From contig NZ_CP060298.1 of the NCBI RefSeq assembly GCF_014303395.1, positions 2,995,001 through 3,059,000 on the forward strand: a stretch of DNA of 64,000 bases, given 5' to 3'. This DNA comes from Nakamurella sp. PAMC28650 (lineage in GTDB: Bacteria > Actinomycetota > Actinomycetes > Mycobacteriales > Nakamurellaceae). The stretch's first letter is position 1. Every line of letters begins with the position of its first letter. The notes beneath the pieces are model-generated. The model worked only from the letters and a program-made list of their open reading frames with translations. It had not been told where the DNA came from and did no database searches. This document shows, one piece after another, positions 43,006 through 51,499 of the stretch. Both the position numbers and the translations under genes were made by a program.

Positions 43006-44349
43006 ATGCGTAGAACCTTCTTCCGATCGCTGATTTCGTTGACGGCAGCAGTCGTGCTGACCTGGGCGGGCTTCAGCCATGCGGCGGCGTCGGCGTCGCC
43101 GGCGCGGCCGGCGGTCGCGGAGAAGCCGGTCCCGGCAGTGGCGAACGTGGCGCCGGTGGCGGCCGCCGTCACCCAGGTCATCGCCGCAGCTGCCAGCATC
43201 GACGTGGGAGTCGCGACCAGCTCGGCGATGGCCGCCCCGACGTCGGCCGCCGCGACCGCTCCTGCCGCGACCGCGCCTGCCGCGACCGCTCCTGCCGCGA
43301 CCGCGCCTGCCGCGACCGCTCCTGCCGCGACGGCTCCTGCCGCGACGGCTCCTGCCGCGACGGCTCCTGCCGCGACCGCTCCTGCCGCGACGGCTCCTGC
43401 CGCGACGGCTCCTGCCGCGACGGCGCCCGTCACGACGGCGCCCGCCACGACGGCGGCGGTCACAAGCCCGGCTGGTGCGGCATCTCCGCAGATCAGCTAC
43501 GCCCACCTCAGATTCGGTCTCGGTACCCCCGGGGGTTTCTACGATGACTCCGAGCTGCCCCCGGTCGAGTCTGCGGTCGGCGAGGTGCCGTCGGTGATCC
43601 TGGCCTACAGCGACTTCACGCAGGGGGCACCGATCGCCGGACTCGACGCCGTCACCAGCCGGGGCCAGACGCCCCTGCTCACCTGGGAGCCGTGGCAGGC
43701 GGGCAGTGCCGATCAGCCGAACTACTCACTGGGCCACATCATCTCGGGCGATTACGACACCTACATCAGGTCCTGGGCGAGCGACCTGAAGAGCTGGGGG
43801 AAGCCCGTGATGCTGCGCTTCGCTCACGAGATGAACGGCAACTGGTACCCCTGGTCCGAGCAGGTCAACGGGAACCAGCCGGGCCAGTACGTCGCGGCCT
43901 GGCGTCACGTGCACGACATCTTCACCAGGATGGGCGATCACAACGTCTCCTGGGTGTGGAGTCCGAACGTCGTGTACGACGGCTCGATCGCGCTGCACGA
44001 GCTGTACCCGGGTCCGGGCTATGTCGACGTGGTGGCGATGGACGGCTACAACTGGGGCACCACCCATTCCGACTCGGTCTGGACGAGCCCGGCCGATCTG
44101 TTCGGCTCGACGCTCTCACAGGTACGGAGGATCGCACCCGGTCTCCCGATCATCATCGGTGAAACCGCTTCGGCCGAGTCCGGTGGTTCCAAGGCGGACT
44201 GGATCACAACCCTGTTCTCCTACCTGACGTCCCAGCCGGACGTCACCGCCGTGGTCTGGTTCGACTACAACAAGGAAGCGGACTGGCGGATCAACAGCTC
44301 GGACGCCTCGGTTGCGGCTTTCAAGGCAGCGCTGTCCTCCCGGAGCTAG
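43006..44349 (+). CDS. Secreted GH26-like beta-glycanase
   Basis: 447 residues. Signal peptide (MRRTFFRSLISLTAAVVLTW, cleavage near ASA), an Ala/Thr/Pro linker made of about 12 ATAPA pentapeptides (residues ~82-145), then a GH26-type TIM barrel: acid/base Glu275 in RFAHEMNGNWYPW and nucleophile Glu386 in IIIGETAS. GH26 enzymes cut beta-mannan or mixed glucan. The linker probably spaces the catalytic domain from the cell surface. No polysaccharide locus adjacent. Confidence 0.87.
   Translation: MRRTFFRSLISLTAAVVLTWAGFSHAAASASPARPAVAEKPVPAVANVAPVAAAVTQVIAAAASIDVGVATSSAMAAPTSAAATAPAATAPAATAPAATAPAATAPAATAPAATAPAATAPAATAPAATAPAATAPAATAPVTTAPATTAAVTSPAGAASPQISYAHLRFGLGTPGGFYDDSELPPVESAVGEVPSVILAYSDFTQGAPIAGLDAVTSRGQTPLLTWEPWQAGSADQPNYSLGHIISGDYDTYIRSWASDLKSWGKPVMLRFAHEMNGNWYPWSEQVNGNQPGQYVAAWRHVHDIFTRMGDHNVSWVWSPNVVYDGSIALHELYPGPGYVDVVAMDGYNWGTTHSDSVWTSPADLFGSTLSQVRRIAPGLPIIIGETASAESGGSKADWITTLFSYLTSQPDVTAVVWFDYNKEADWRINSSDASVAAFKAALSSRS
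43261..43425 (+). repeat. 15-bp in-frame tandem repeat (ATAPA linker)
   Basis: Eleven contiguous units of CCTGCCGCGAC(C/G)GC(T/G) encode P-A-A-T-A. Only the third positions of two codons vary, so copies are kept nearly identical. A likely site of length variation between strains. Confidence 0.9.
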
Positions 44350-44380
44350 ACGGTGCCGGGCTCGACCTCCGTCCCGGGCG

Positions 44381-44848
44381 CTACCTGAGAACGGGGCCGG
44401 CCACCAGCAGTGCAAGCCCGGTCATGCCTCCGACCACGCGCAGGAGGTGGAAGGAGACCCATCGGTCGCGAAGCCGCTGCCAGTCCGCCGGCATCGTCGC
44501 CACTGTCCAGGCACGGATCTGCGTGACGATCGGTACCTCCACGAACGCTGTCACCAGCAGGGTCATCAGGAACAGTGCGAAGCCGAACAGCGTGGGGTAG
44601 AACGTCTCCGGCCGGGATCGGTAGGAATTGACCAGTACCGCGATCATCGACGCCAGGGCCACGGGCATCAGGACCCCCATCACCGATCCGAGATTGCGGT
44701 CCATCCGCTGCACGAGAGCCAGTAAAACGGTCGGCGAGAAGCTGTTCATCGAGCGACTCACGGCCAGCCATGGCCCCCAGAACACCCCGGCCACCAGTGC
44801 GGCCAGCAGGATGCTGGCCAGGTCCAGAATGCGACCTGTGATCGTCAT
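44381..44848 (-). CDS. DUF1772 (anthrone-oxygenase-like) membrane protein
   Basis: 155 residues, four helices with the DUF1772 pattern (GVFWGPWLAVSRSMNSFSP; NLGSVMGVLMPVALASMIAV). Some relatives are anthrone oxygenases, most are uncharacterised. Its promoter is the second copy of the operator module found in front of the HTH gene. An 8-codon frame (ATG 44871) ends in ATGA overlap with this start. Confidence 0.75.
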   Translation of the reverse strand: MTITGRILDLASILLAALVAGVFWGPWLAVSRSMNSFSPTVLLALVQRMDRNLGSVMGVLMPVALASMIAVLVNSYRSRPETFYPTLFGFALFLMTLLVTAFVEVPIVTQIRAWTVATMPADWQRLRDRWVSFHLLRVVGGMTGLALLVAGPVLR

Positions 44849-44875
44849 CGGTCAGTGCGGTTCGTCGGCATCCAG

Positions 44876-44906
44876 GCAACCTAAGTTGCTCATTCGACTT
44901 TGTCAA
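44876..44906 (-). promoter_or_regulatory. Operator-promoter module of the DUF1772 gene
   Basis: On the minus strand, -35 TTGACA (44906-44901), 17-bp spacer, -10 TAGGTT (44883-44878). The -10 lies inside the palindrome GCAACCTAAGTTGC (44876-44889), which differs at one base from the perfect palindrome upstream of the HTH gene. An ATG lies 6 nt after the -10. Confidence 0.75.
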
Positions 44907-45400
44907 CGTGTGTTGCTTGTCCTGGCCTGCATCTGTCCCAGGCGAGCGACGAGCGCGGGTCGGTCGACCCCGACGATCGCCAGCGCGCGCGGCACGGTAC
45001 CGATGTCGGCCCGGAGAATGCCGACCAGGACGTCGATCTCGGGGAAGCGCCGACGTAGGCCGTGGGTCGGGGAACGATGTTCCCTTGCTCTTGCTGCCAC
45101 GACGGAGGCACCCCAGGTCGGCTTCCTGGTCCGCGGGGTAGCGGTCAGGTCCTGGGCGTCGATGGGGGTGACGCCGGCGGTGGCCAGGCTCAGCAGGCGT
45201 TCCTGGCGGAGGGCGGCCACCAGCGCCCCGTGCGGGAGGCCCGCTTCGAGCAGGACGACCCCGAGATCGCCGGCGGGGTCGGCGGTCAACGCCAGCAGGA
45301 CGTGCTCGGCCTCCACCGTGGCGCTGCCGCGTCGAACGGCCTCTGCGACGCACCTCCGGACGAGCCCGCGCATGCCACGGGTCAACCAGTCGTCATCCAT
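44903..45400 (-). CDS. Clp N-terminal domain protein
   Basis: 165 residues. A Clp_N-type double repeat: VEAEHVLLALTADPAGDLGV and the second half FPEIDVLVGILRADIGTVPR, as in the N-domain of ClpA/ClpB/ClpC, but with no ATPase domain. Stand-alone Clp_N proteins in actinobacteria are thought to be adaptors or redox sensors. Start overlaps the HTH gene by 8 bp, so they form one unit. Confidence 0.85.
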   Translation of the reverse strand: MDDDWLTRGMRGLVRRCVAEAVRRGSATVEAEHVLLALTADPAGDLGVVLLEAGLPHGALVAALRQERLLSLATAGVTPIDAQDLTATPRTRKPTWGASVVAARAREHRSPTHGLRRRFPEIDVLVGILRADIGTVPRALAIVGVDRPALVARLGQMQARTSNTR

Positions 45401-45629
45401 GGCGCCTCCTCAATTCGATCCCGGCCTCGACCAGGCGGTGCAGGTGCTTCTTGTGCACGGCCTGGCGTGTGACACCCAGGGCCTGGGCCACCTCCGTCCA
45501 CGACCAGCCCTCGCGCATGGCCTGCTCGACACCGGCATCCTCCATGCGGTCGGCCAGTTCTCGGAGCGCGACGACGGCGGCCAGTCGATCGGCCGGGCCC
45601 CCGGTATGGGCTGGCGGGGGCGAGGGCAT
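45393..45629 (-). CDS. Small HTH regulator paired with Clp_N protein
   Basis: 78 residues. HTH WSWTEVAQALGVTRQAVHKK occupies residues ~42-61; the N-terminal half is a helix (ALRELADRMEDAGVEQAM). The start ATG lies 6 nt after a -10 embedded in a perfect 14-bp palindrome, so it probably binds its own promoter as well as the DUF1772 promoter. The HTH/Clp_N pair recurs in actinobacteria. Confidence 0.8.
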   Translation of the reverse strand: MPSPPPAHTGGPADRLAAVVALRELADRMEDAGVEQAMREGWSWTEVAQALGVTRQAVHKKHLHRLVEAGIELRRRHG

Positions 45630-45633
45630 ACAG

Positions 45634-45664
45634 GCAACCTAGGTTGCTCCCGGTGTCCGGTCAA
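45634..45664 (-). promoter_or_regulatory. Operator-promoter module of the HTH/Clp_N pair
   Basis: Minus strand: -35 TTGACC (45664-45659), 17-bp spacer, -10 TAGGTT (45641-45636). The -10 is part of the perfect palindrome GCAACCTAGGTTGC (45634-45647). ATG 45629 begins 6 nt after the -10, leaderless. Confidence 0.8.
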
Positions 45665-45753
45665 ACCGTGGTCGGGACACCGGGTGCGAAGAGTGTCCGG
45701 TTTTCGAGGCGGGCGTCAGGACGCCGCGGGTGCGAACCATCTCTGGACACCGG
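45649..45753. repeat. Inverted repeats CCCGGTGTCC/GGACACCGGG
   Basis: CCCGGTGTCC (45649-45658) pairs exactly with GGACACCGGG (45675-45684); further half-sites are GTGTCCGG (45693-45700) and GGACACCGG (45745-45753). A separate dyad GGCGTC-AG-GACGCC lies at 45712-45725. They fill the divergent HTH/ABC region and may be operators for the ABC operon. Confidence 0.6.
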
Positions 45754-45807
45754 ATGTTCATCTTCTGATCCCTTGAACGGGTCGCGGTCATTGCGTTACC
45801 TGTAGTC

Positions 45808-46815
45808 GTGAGGTCTTCCGGGGGTACCGCTGTGCACGCCATCAGACCGGCAGTGGAGACGGCACCGCCCGATCCGGTCCTGGTGTTGTCCGGACTGTCC
45901 AAACGTTTCGGAGCAAGGGTGGCGGTGGACGATGTCTCGCTGACCGTTCACCGGGGGCGTATCCACGGCCTGCTCGGGCCGAACGGGGCCGGCAAGACGA
46001 CCACGCTCCGCATGGTGCTCGGCGTGGTCCGGCCCGACCTGGGCACCATCGAGCTGGACGGTCGCGCCCTGACCCCCGACGTCCCCCGCGGCCGTTGTGG
46101 CATCGCCGGTTTCGTGGAGACACCGAACTTCTACCCCTATCTCAGCGCGAGCCGCAACCTGGAACTGCTGTCGGCGTGGGACGGGCCGATGGCTCATCGC
46201 AAGGTCGAGGAACTGCTGGAACGCGTGGGTCTGGCCGACCGGGCCCACAGCAGGGTCCGCGGCTTCTCCACCGGAATGCGGCAACGCCTCGGACTGGCCG
46301 CGGCGCTGATCAGCGACCCGCAGGTCCTGGTCGTCGACGAACCCACCACCGGGCTGGATCCGGCCGGCATCAGGGACCTGCACGCGCTGCTGACGCAGTT
46401 GGCGGCAGCCGGCCACACCATCGTGTTGTCCAGCCACGACCTGGCCGAGGTCGACCAGCTGTGTACGGACGTGTCCGTGCTGCGGTCCGGTGCGGTGGTC
46501 TACGACGGCACCATGACCGCGCTCCGCGACCGGGCTCCGGCACACGCCTGGCGGCTGCGCACCTCGGACGACGAGCGTGCCGCCGAATTGGCGACCGGGC
46601 AGGCGCAGCTGAGCGTCCACCCGGGATCGGGTGCGCTGATGGTCGCTGCGGGGACCGCGGAACTGGACGACTACGTCATCGCTCTTGCTGCCGCCGGGGT
46701 GGCCGTCCGTGAGTTGCGCCGCGAGGATCTACCGTTCGAATCGCTGTTCTTCCAACTGACCGAACCTGCCTCCGACCCCCCGCAACCGCTGCTGTCCGGG
46801 CGGTCCGACCAGTGA
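45808..46815 (+). CDS. ABC transporter ATP-binding protein
   Basis: 335 residues from GTG 45808. Walker A GPNGAGKT (~66), signature FSTGMRQRLGLAAAL, Walker B VLVVDEPTTGLDP, H-loop SSHDLAEVD. Bcr/DrrA-type exporter ATPase with a C-terminal regulatory tail. Stop overlaps the permease start (GTGA); first gene of a three-gene operon. Confidence 0.92.
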   Translation: MRSSGGTAVHAIRPAVETAPPDPVLVLSGLSKRFGARVAVDDVSLTVHRGRIHGLLGPNGAGKTTTLRMVLGVVRPDLGTIELDGRALTPDVPRGRCGIAGFVETPNFYPYLSASRNLELLSAWDGPMAHRKVEELLERVGLADRAHSRVRGFSTGMRQRLGLAAALISDPQVLVVDEPTTGLDPAGIRDLHALLTQLAAAGHTIVLSSHDLAEVDQLCTDVSVLRSGAVVYDGTMTALRDRAPAHAWRLRTSDDERAAELATGQAQLSVHPGSGALMVAAGTAELDDYVIALAAAGVAVRELRREDLPFESLFFQLTEPASDPPQPLLSGRSDQ

Positions 46816-47708
46816 CCGAGAACCTGCTGGTTCCCATAGGTTCCAGGACGGGGGAGCGCTCCGGCCCTGCGGAGCAACGGGACCGGATCAAGCATCCGCT
46901 GTGGCTCACGTATCAGTGGGAGCTGGAGAAATTGACCGCGCAGTTCCGCACCAGGCTCGCCCTGGTGCTCGCCCTGCTGGGACCTGCACTGTTCGCCGTG
47001 GGCCTGAAGTTCGCCACCGACGTACCGGCAGACACGTTGTTCGGCCGCTGGGTGACCGACTCCGGGTACGCGGTCCCGCTGGTGGTACTGGGTTTCGCGG
47101 GTTCGTGGGGGTTTCCGCTGCTGGTCTGCCTGATCGCCGGGGATATCTTCTCCGCCGAGGACCACTACCGCACCTGGACCTCCCTGCTCACCCGTTCGGT
47201 AGGCCGCCGCAGTGTGTTCGGAGGCAAAGTCCTTGCTGCGGCCACCTACTCGGTTCTGATCGTCGTGCTGCTGACCGTGAGCAGCGTGCTGTCCGGTCTG
47301 CTGCTGGTCGGGCGTCAGCCGTTGGTCGGGCTGTCGGGCAATCTGCTGGGCTCCTCGCAGGCCGCCTTGCTGGTGCTGTCGGGTTGGGCGTCGGTGCTGC
47401 CTGCGGTCCTCTCGTTCGCGGCGTTGGGTGTGCTGGTGTCGGTGGCCACCCGCAACAGCCTGGCCGGGATCCTGGTGCCCACCGTGCTGGGACTGCTGCT
47501 GCAGTTGCTCCTGCTGGTCGGCGGGGTGATGGACGGCGTCCGGGCGTTCCTGCCGGGGGCCTCCTTCGTGGCCTGGGTCGGCTTGTTCGCCGCCCCGTCC
47601 TTCGTTCGGCCGATGCTGATCGGCGTCGGTTGCTCGCTGGTCTACGGCGCGCTCTTCCTCATGGTGGCGTGGACGCTCTTCCGGCGCCGGGACGTGACCG
47701 GTGCCTGA
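46812..47708 (+). CDS. ABC-2 type permease
   Basis: 298 residues from GTG 46812, overlapping the ATPase stop. Six helices (RTRLALVLALLGPALFAVGL first; last near residues 275-290), with the acidic EDHYRTWTSLLTRSVGRR loop common in ABC-2 permeases after helix 2. Partner of the ATPase. The end overlaps the lipoprotein start (GTG 47701). Confidence 0.87.
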   Translation: MTENLLVPIGSRTGERSGPAEQRDRIKHPLWLTYQWELEKLTAQFRTRLALVLALLGPALFAVGLKFATDVPADTLFGRWVTDSGYAVPLVVLGFAGSWGFPLLVCLIAGDIFSAEDHYRTWTSLLTRSVGRRSVFGGKVLAAATYSVLIVVLLTVSSVLSGLLLVGRQPLVGLSGNLLGSSQAALLVLSGWASVLPAVLSFAALGVLVSVATRNSLAGILVPTVLGLLLQLLLLVGGVMDGVRAFLPGASFVAWVGLFAAPSFVRPMLIGVGCSLVYGALFLMVAWTLFRRRDVTGA

Positions 47709-48186
47709 CCTGGGCGGGTCGGCCGACCTCGGGCCGGGAGGGCGAGATCACCGCGTGGACAGAAGGTTCGGGCTACCTCTGATGGCCGTCGCGGCCGTGC
47801 TGGGGCTGGTGCTGAGCGGCTGCGGTGGACCTGCGGTGACCAACAGCAGGTTGCAGGCTGCCGTCGGGGTGAGCTTTGCTCGGTTGTACGTACTGCAGCA
47901 GAACGAACTGGGTCATGATGTCACCGCGCCGGACCCGTCGTCGGTCTGCGTCCGCAACGGCTCGGCGGCCCTCACCGGGGCCGGCAGCTGGACCTGCGCC
48001 GTGCATTTCCCCTCTCCGGACGGTCACATCCAGCCGCTCTCCTTCGATGTCGAGGTGCAGCCCATCGGCTGCTACACCGCCGCCGGGCCACCGGCTGCGG
48101 TGGGGCCGCAGAACATGCAGAGCGCGTCCGGTGCCATGGTGACCAATCCACTGTTCACCTTCGACGGGTGTTTCGACGTCACCTGA
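47701..48186 (+). CDS. Lipoprotein, accessory to the ABC exporter
   Basis: 161 residues from GTG 47701. The signal peptide follows a 25-residue polar start and ends in a lipobox, LGLVLSGC (Cys near residue 41). After it a ~115-residue domain with four Cys (VCVRNGS, WTCAVHF, IGCYTAA, DGCFDV), likely two disulfides. Co-translated with the permease, so a surface component of the exporter or of its substrate handling is plausible. Confidence 0.75.
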   Translation: MPDLGGSADLGPGGRDHRVDRRFGLPLMAVAAVLGLVLSGCGGPAVTNSRLQAAVGVSFARLYVLQQNELGHDVTAPDPSSVCVRNGSAALTGAGSWTCAVHFPSPDGHIQPLSFDVEVQPIGCYTAAGPPAAVGPQNMQSASGAMVTNPLFTFDGCFDVT

Positions 48187-48335
48187 TCGGGAAGCTTGGC
48201 GTTCGCACAGCCTTTTCAGGTCTTGTTCATCAAATGTTTCATCGCAACGGGTCTCGATGCTCCTAGCGTGGCTAACGGCCCGCGAAGATCCGTCGGGGAT
48301 ATTCGACGTCATTGAAAGTCAGGGATCAGAGGAAA

Positions 48336-51149
48336 ATGCGCACATCATTACGAACCGGACAAAGCTCCCGGTCGAGATCCGGCCGGAAGGTCCGAGGCAC
48401 CACGGTGGCGGCGATCGCGGTGGGTGCCCTGGTGCTGACCGCCGGCGCGGCCACCGCGGTCGGTGCCGCCGGTGGTTTCGGCCGGAGCACGGTGGGGACC
48501 ACCGACGCCCGCGGCGTCCTGCTGCCGTCCAACCAGCGGGTCAAGCCGCTGGGTGAACGGACGTTGGTATCGAACGGGCGCCTGCTGTCCAGCGTGCTGA
48601 GCCCTGACGGCCGGCACCTCGCTGCGTTGAGCTACGAGCACGGCACCGGCTTCCTGACGGTGTTCGACGCCGAGGCCGGCAAGATCCTGCAGCAGATCGG
48701 TACCGGGGTCGGTGCCGATGCAAGGCTGGGTGACGGCACGGTCGCCGCGGACGGGCCGTACTACTCGGCCGACGGCAGAACCCTGTGGATGTCGCAGACC
48801 TCGGATCTGCTGCGGTTCGACGTCAATGCCGATGGCACGGTGGCCGCGGCCCCGGTCAAGATCACCCTGATCAACGCCGCAGGTCCGGAACTGCCGTCCG
48901 GCATGACCGAATCGGTGGATCACCGCACGCTCTACGTCGCGCTGAACGGCGCGAACACCCTGGGCGTCATCGACATCGCCACCAACACGGTGACCCGGCA
49001 GATCGCGGTGGGCAACGCGCCGCGGCAGGTCGCACTGGTCGGGGGGAAGTTGTTCGTCTCCAACGAGGGCGGCCGTGTCGCCACCGCGAACGATTTCACC
49101 AACCTGTCGGACAACACCCCGGTGGTGGCCGACAAGGTCACCGGCGCGGCCACTTCCGGTACGGTGTCGGTCGTCGATCCGGCCGCGGGCACGCAGATCG
49201 CCAGCATCAAGGTCGGCCTGCAGCCGACGGCGCTGAAGGTCTCCGGTTCCACCCTGTTCGTGGCCAACTCCAACGGCGACAGCGTCTCGATCATCGACAC
49301 GGCCAAGCGGACTGTGACGCAGACCTTCAATGTCGCGCCGCTGCCCGGATCGACGGTCGGCAGCAACCCCAACGCGATCGAGATGACCGATGGCAAGCAT
49401 CTTCTGGTGAGCATCGGCCGCGACAACGCGCTGGCCGTCTACGGCTACAACGGACCGTCGGCCCCGGTGCAGTACGAGGGTCTGATCCCGACCGACTGGT
49501 ACCCGGTCAACGTGCAGGTCGACCACGCCACCGGCAAGATCATCGTGACCAACGACAAGGGCATCGGAGCACGCGGGCCTCAGACGTCGATCAGTGAAGG
49601 CCCCGACGCAAACGTGGTCACCGGCCACAACACGTACAACGACACCGGTTCGCTGACCCGCTTCGCGGTGCCGACCGAGGCTGACCTGGCCGGTCTGACC
49701 CACCAGGTGTTCGTGAACAACGACTGGCAGAAGCTGCTGCAGAATACGCCGCTGGCCCAGGCCCAGGCCCGGCCGGTGGCGATCCCGGCCACTCTCGGAG
49801 CGCCGTCGACGATCAAGCACGTGTTCCTGATCGTCAAGGAGAACCGCACGTACGACCAGGTTCTGGGTGACATCGGCAAGGGCAACAGCGATCCCTCGCT
49901 GACCCAGTTCGGTGGCAGCGTGACGCCGAACCAGCATGTGCTGGCCAATCGGTACGGGCTGTTCGACAACTTCTACGACGAGGGCACGCTGTCGGCCGAC
50001 GGCCACAACTGGCTGATGCAGGCCGATGCCAACGACTACATCGAGAAGGAGTTCGGCGCCTTTTACCGGAGCTACCCGGCCCAGGGCGGCGACGCGCTGG
50101 CCTACCAGCGCAACGGTTTCCTCTGGAACGCGGCGCAGAAGGCCGGCAACACGGTCGCGGCCTTCGGCGAATACGCCAATTTCCAGACGTTGCCCGCCAC
50201 CGGCGCACCGACCTGGGCCGACTGGTACCAGGCCAGCCAGGTCAAGGAGGGGAAGGTGCCGGGTCCGTCGCCGATCGCCGACGGCCAGTACCCGACCTAT
50301 TCCGACATTCCCTCCCTGAACAAGGTTCTCGACCCGGCCTACCCGAAGTTCAACACCGACATCCCGGATCAGTACCGGGTGGACATCTGGCAGCAGAACT
50401 TCGCCAAGGCGGAGCAGGCCGGCAAGCTGGCCAACCTGAACCTGCTGTGGCTGCCCGATGACCACACCGCCGGCATCTCGGGCAAAGATCCGTACCCGAC
50501 CGCCCAGGTGGCCGACAACGACCTGGCCGTCGGCCGGATCGTCGACACCATCAGTCATTCCAAGGACTGGAAGGACTCGGCGATCTTCGTCCTGGAGGAC
50601 GACTCGCAGGCCGGCACCGACCACATCGATGGTCACCGCGCCCCGCTGTACATCGTCAGCCCCTATGCGAAGACGAATGTCGTGAACAGCACGTACTACT
50701 CGCAGCTGAACGTGGTGAAGACGATCGAGCAGATTCTTGCGATCGCCCCGATGAATCAGGAGGACCGGGCGGCCGAGCCGATGACGGACGCCTTCACCAA
50801 CACCGCGAACCTCAAGCCGTTCACGGCGGTGCCCAACCAGATTCCGCTGACCTACGGACTCCAGGTCACGACTCCCAGTGGCGCCAAGGCGAATGCGGTG
50901 ACGCCGCAGGCGGTCCCCAGCGTGCCGGCGGCGGCGGGAGCCTTGGTTGCGCAGTGGCAGATCTGGAGCAACCACCAGAACTTCGGCGGCATCAAGGCCA
51001 CCGAGGATGCCTCGAATCCGGCGCTCCTCAACCGCCTCGACTGGTACACCGCCACCGGTTGGGTCAAGCCGTACCCGGGGGACAAGAGCATCCTGGGTCC
51101 CTATCAGGTGCCGGGCTGGGACCGGCCGGCCGCTGAACTCGGAGGCTGA
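48336..51149 (+). CDS. Secreted bifunctional YncE beta-propeller/phosphoesterase
   Basis: 937 residues from ATG 48336 (AGAGGAAA upstream). Signal segment with Arg-rich start and hydrophobic TTVAAIAVGALVLTAGAATA. Residues ~55-440 are a YVTN/YncE-type propeller with repeats such as DIATNTVTRQIAVGNAPRQV. The rest is an alkaline-phosphatase-superfamily phosphoesterase (VFLIVKENRTYDQVLGD; LLWLPDDHTAGISG; VLEDDSQAGTDHIDGHRAP with metal-ligand Asp/His). Actinobacterial proteins of this type are often induced by phosphate lack; a GTTCATC-like pair lies upstream at 48225-48243. Confidence 0.9.
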   Translation: MRTSLRTGQSSRSRSGRKVRGTTVAAIAVGALVLTAGAATAVGAAGGFGRSTVGTTDARGVLLPSNQRVKPLGERTLVSNGRLLSSVLSPDGRHLAALSYEHGTGFLTVFDAEAGKILQQIGTGVGADARLGDGTVAADGPYYSADGRTLWMSQTSDLLRFDVNADGTVAAAPVKITLINAAGPELPSGMTESVDHRTLYVALNGANTLGVIDIATNTVTRQIAVGNAPRQVALVGGKLFVSNEGGRVATANDFTNLSDNTPVVADKVTGAATSGTVSVVDPAAGTQIASIKVGLQPTALKVSGSTLFVANSNGDSVSIIDTAKRTVTQTFNVAPLPGSTVGSNPNAIEMTDGKHLLVSIGRDNALAVYGYNGPSAPVQYEGLIPTDWYPVNVQVDHATGKIIVTNDKGIGARGPQTSISEGPDANVVTGHNTYNDTGSLTRFAVPTEADLAGLTHQVFVNNDWQKLLQNTPLAQAQARPVAIPATLGAPSTIKHVFLIVKENRTYDQVLGDIGKGNSDPSLTQFGGSVTPNQHVLANRYGLFDNFYDEGTLSADGHNWLMQADANDYIEKEFGAFYRSYPAQGGDALAYQRNGFLWNAAQKAGNTVAAFGEYANFQTLPATGAPTWADWYQASQVKEGKVPGPSPIADGQYPTYSDIPSLNKVLDPAYPKFNTDIPDQYRVDIWQQNFAKAEQAGKLANLNLLWLPDDHTAGISGKDPYPTAQVADNDLAVGRIVDTISHSKDWKDSAIFVLEDDSQAGTDHIDGHRAPLYIVSPYAKTNVVNSTYYSQLNVVKTIEQILAIAPMNQEDRAAEPMTDAFTNTANLKPFTAVPNQIPLTYGLQVTTPSGAKANAVTPQAVPSVPAAAGALVAQWQIWSNHQNFGGIKATEDASNPALLNRLDWYTATGWVKPYPGDKSILGPYQVPGWDRPAAELGG

Positions 51150-51185
51150 CCCCGGGCGTCCCACAGAACGGCAGGCGCGAGTCGC

Positions 51186-51210
51186 CGCCGCCCGGATCCA
51201 CCGGGCGGCG
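51186..51210 (+). terminator. Strong hairpin terminator
   Basis: CGCCGCCCGG-type arms (51186-51195 with 51201-51210) form a 10-bp GC stem with an ATCCA loop, 37 bp after the phosphoesterase stop. Confidence 0.6.
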
Positions 51211-51220
51211 ACGGCTCGCG

Positions 51221-51460
51221 TTGCTGTTCCTGGAGCGAGATGTTGCCCCCGGGATCAAGGCCGCGGCGGGTTCTGTCAACAACGGACCAGGGGTCCGAGC
51301 CATGATGGAGTCGAAAGCGTTCGCAGCGTTGTCGTGCGCCTTTGTCATCGGTGACGACTGGCGCATCGCGCCGGCTGCCCCAGTGGCGCCGGCCGTGGTG
51401 GCACGAGCAGGGACCAGACCGGTCAGGAATCAAGAAGCGCAGGCCCGTACCCGTCACTAA
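51221..51460 (+). pseudogene. Decayed copy of the 57.5-kb membrane protein junction
   Basis: This region reads SVNNGPGVRAMMESKAFAAL then CAFVIGDDWRIAPAAP. It matches the junction at 57521-57700, where the COG4280-like protein ends (FNTGSGV) and a small protein starts (MKQLKAFGAF...DFVIGDDWRIALAV). DNA identity is high over GTCATCGGTGACGACTGGCG, but the frame is compacted, the downstream membrane helix is lost and the upstream gene is missing. A pseudogene or partial duplication, not an active gene. The 289-bp gap around it holds nothing else. Confidence 0.65.
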
Positions 51461-51499
51461 CGTGACAGCTTCGCACCCCACCACGACCTCAGGAGTGAA

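Noticed and set aside
42951-43463. Open minus-strand frame opposite the GH26 linker (GAVAA repeats)
   Set aside because: Simple antisense image of the 15-bp repeat; the plus-strand gene has signal peptide and catalytic motifs.
48348-51164. 938-codon minus-strand open frame
   Set aside because: Antisense of the YncE/phosphoesterase gene; no family match and the plus strand has signal peptide and motifs.
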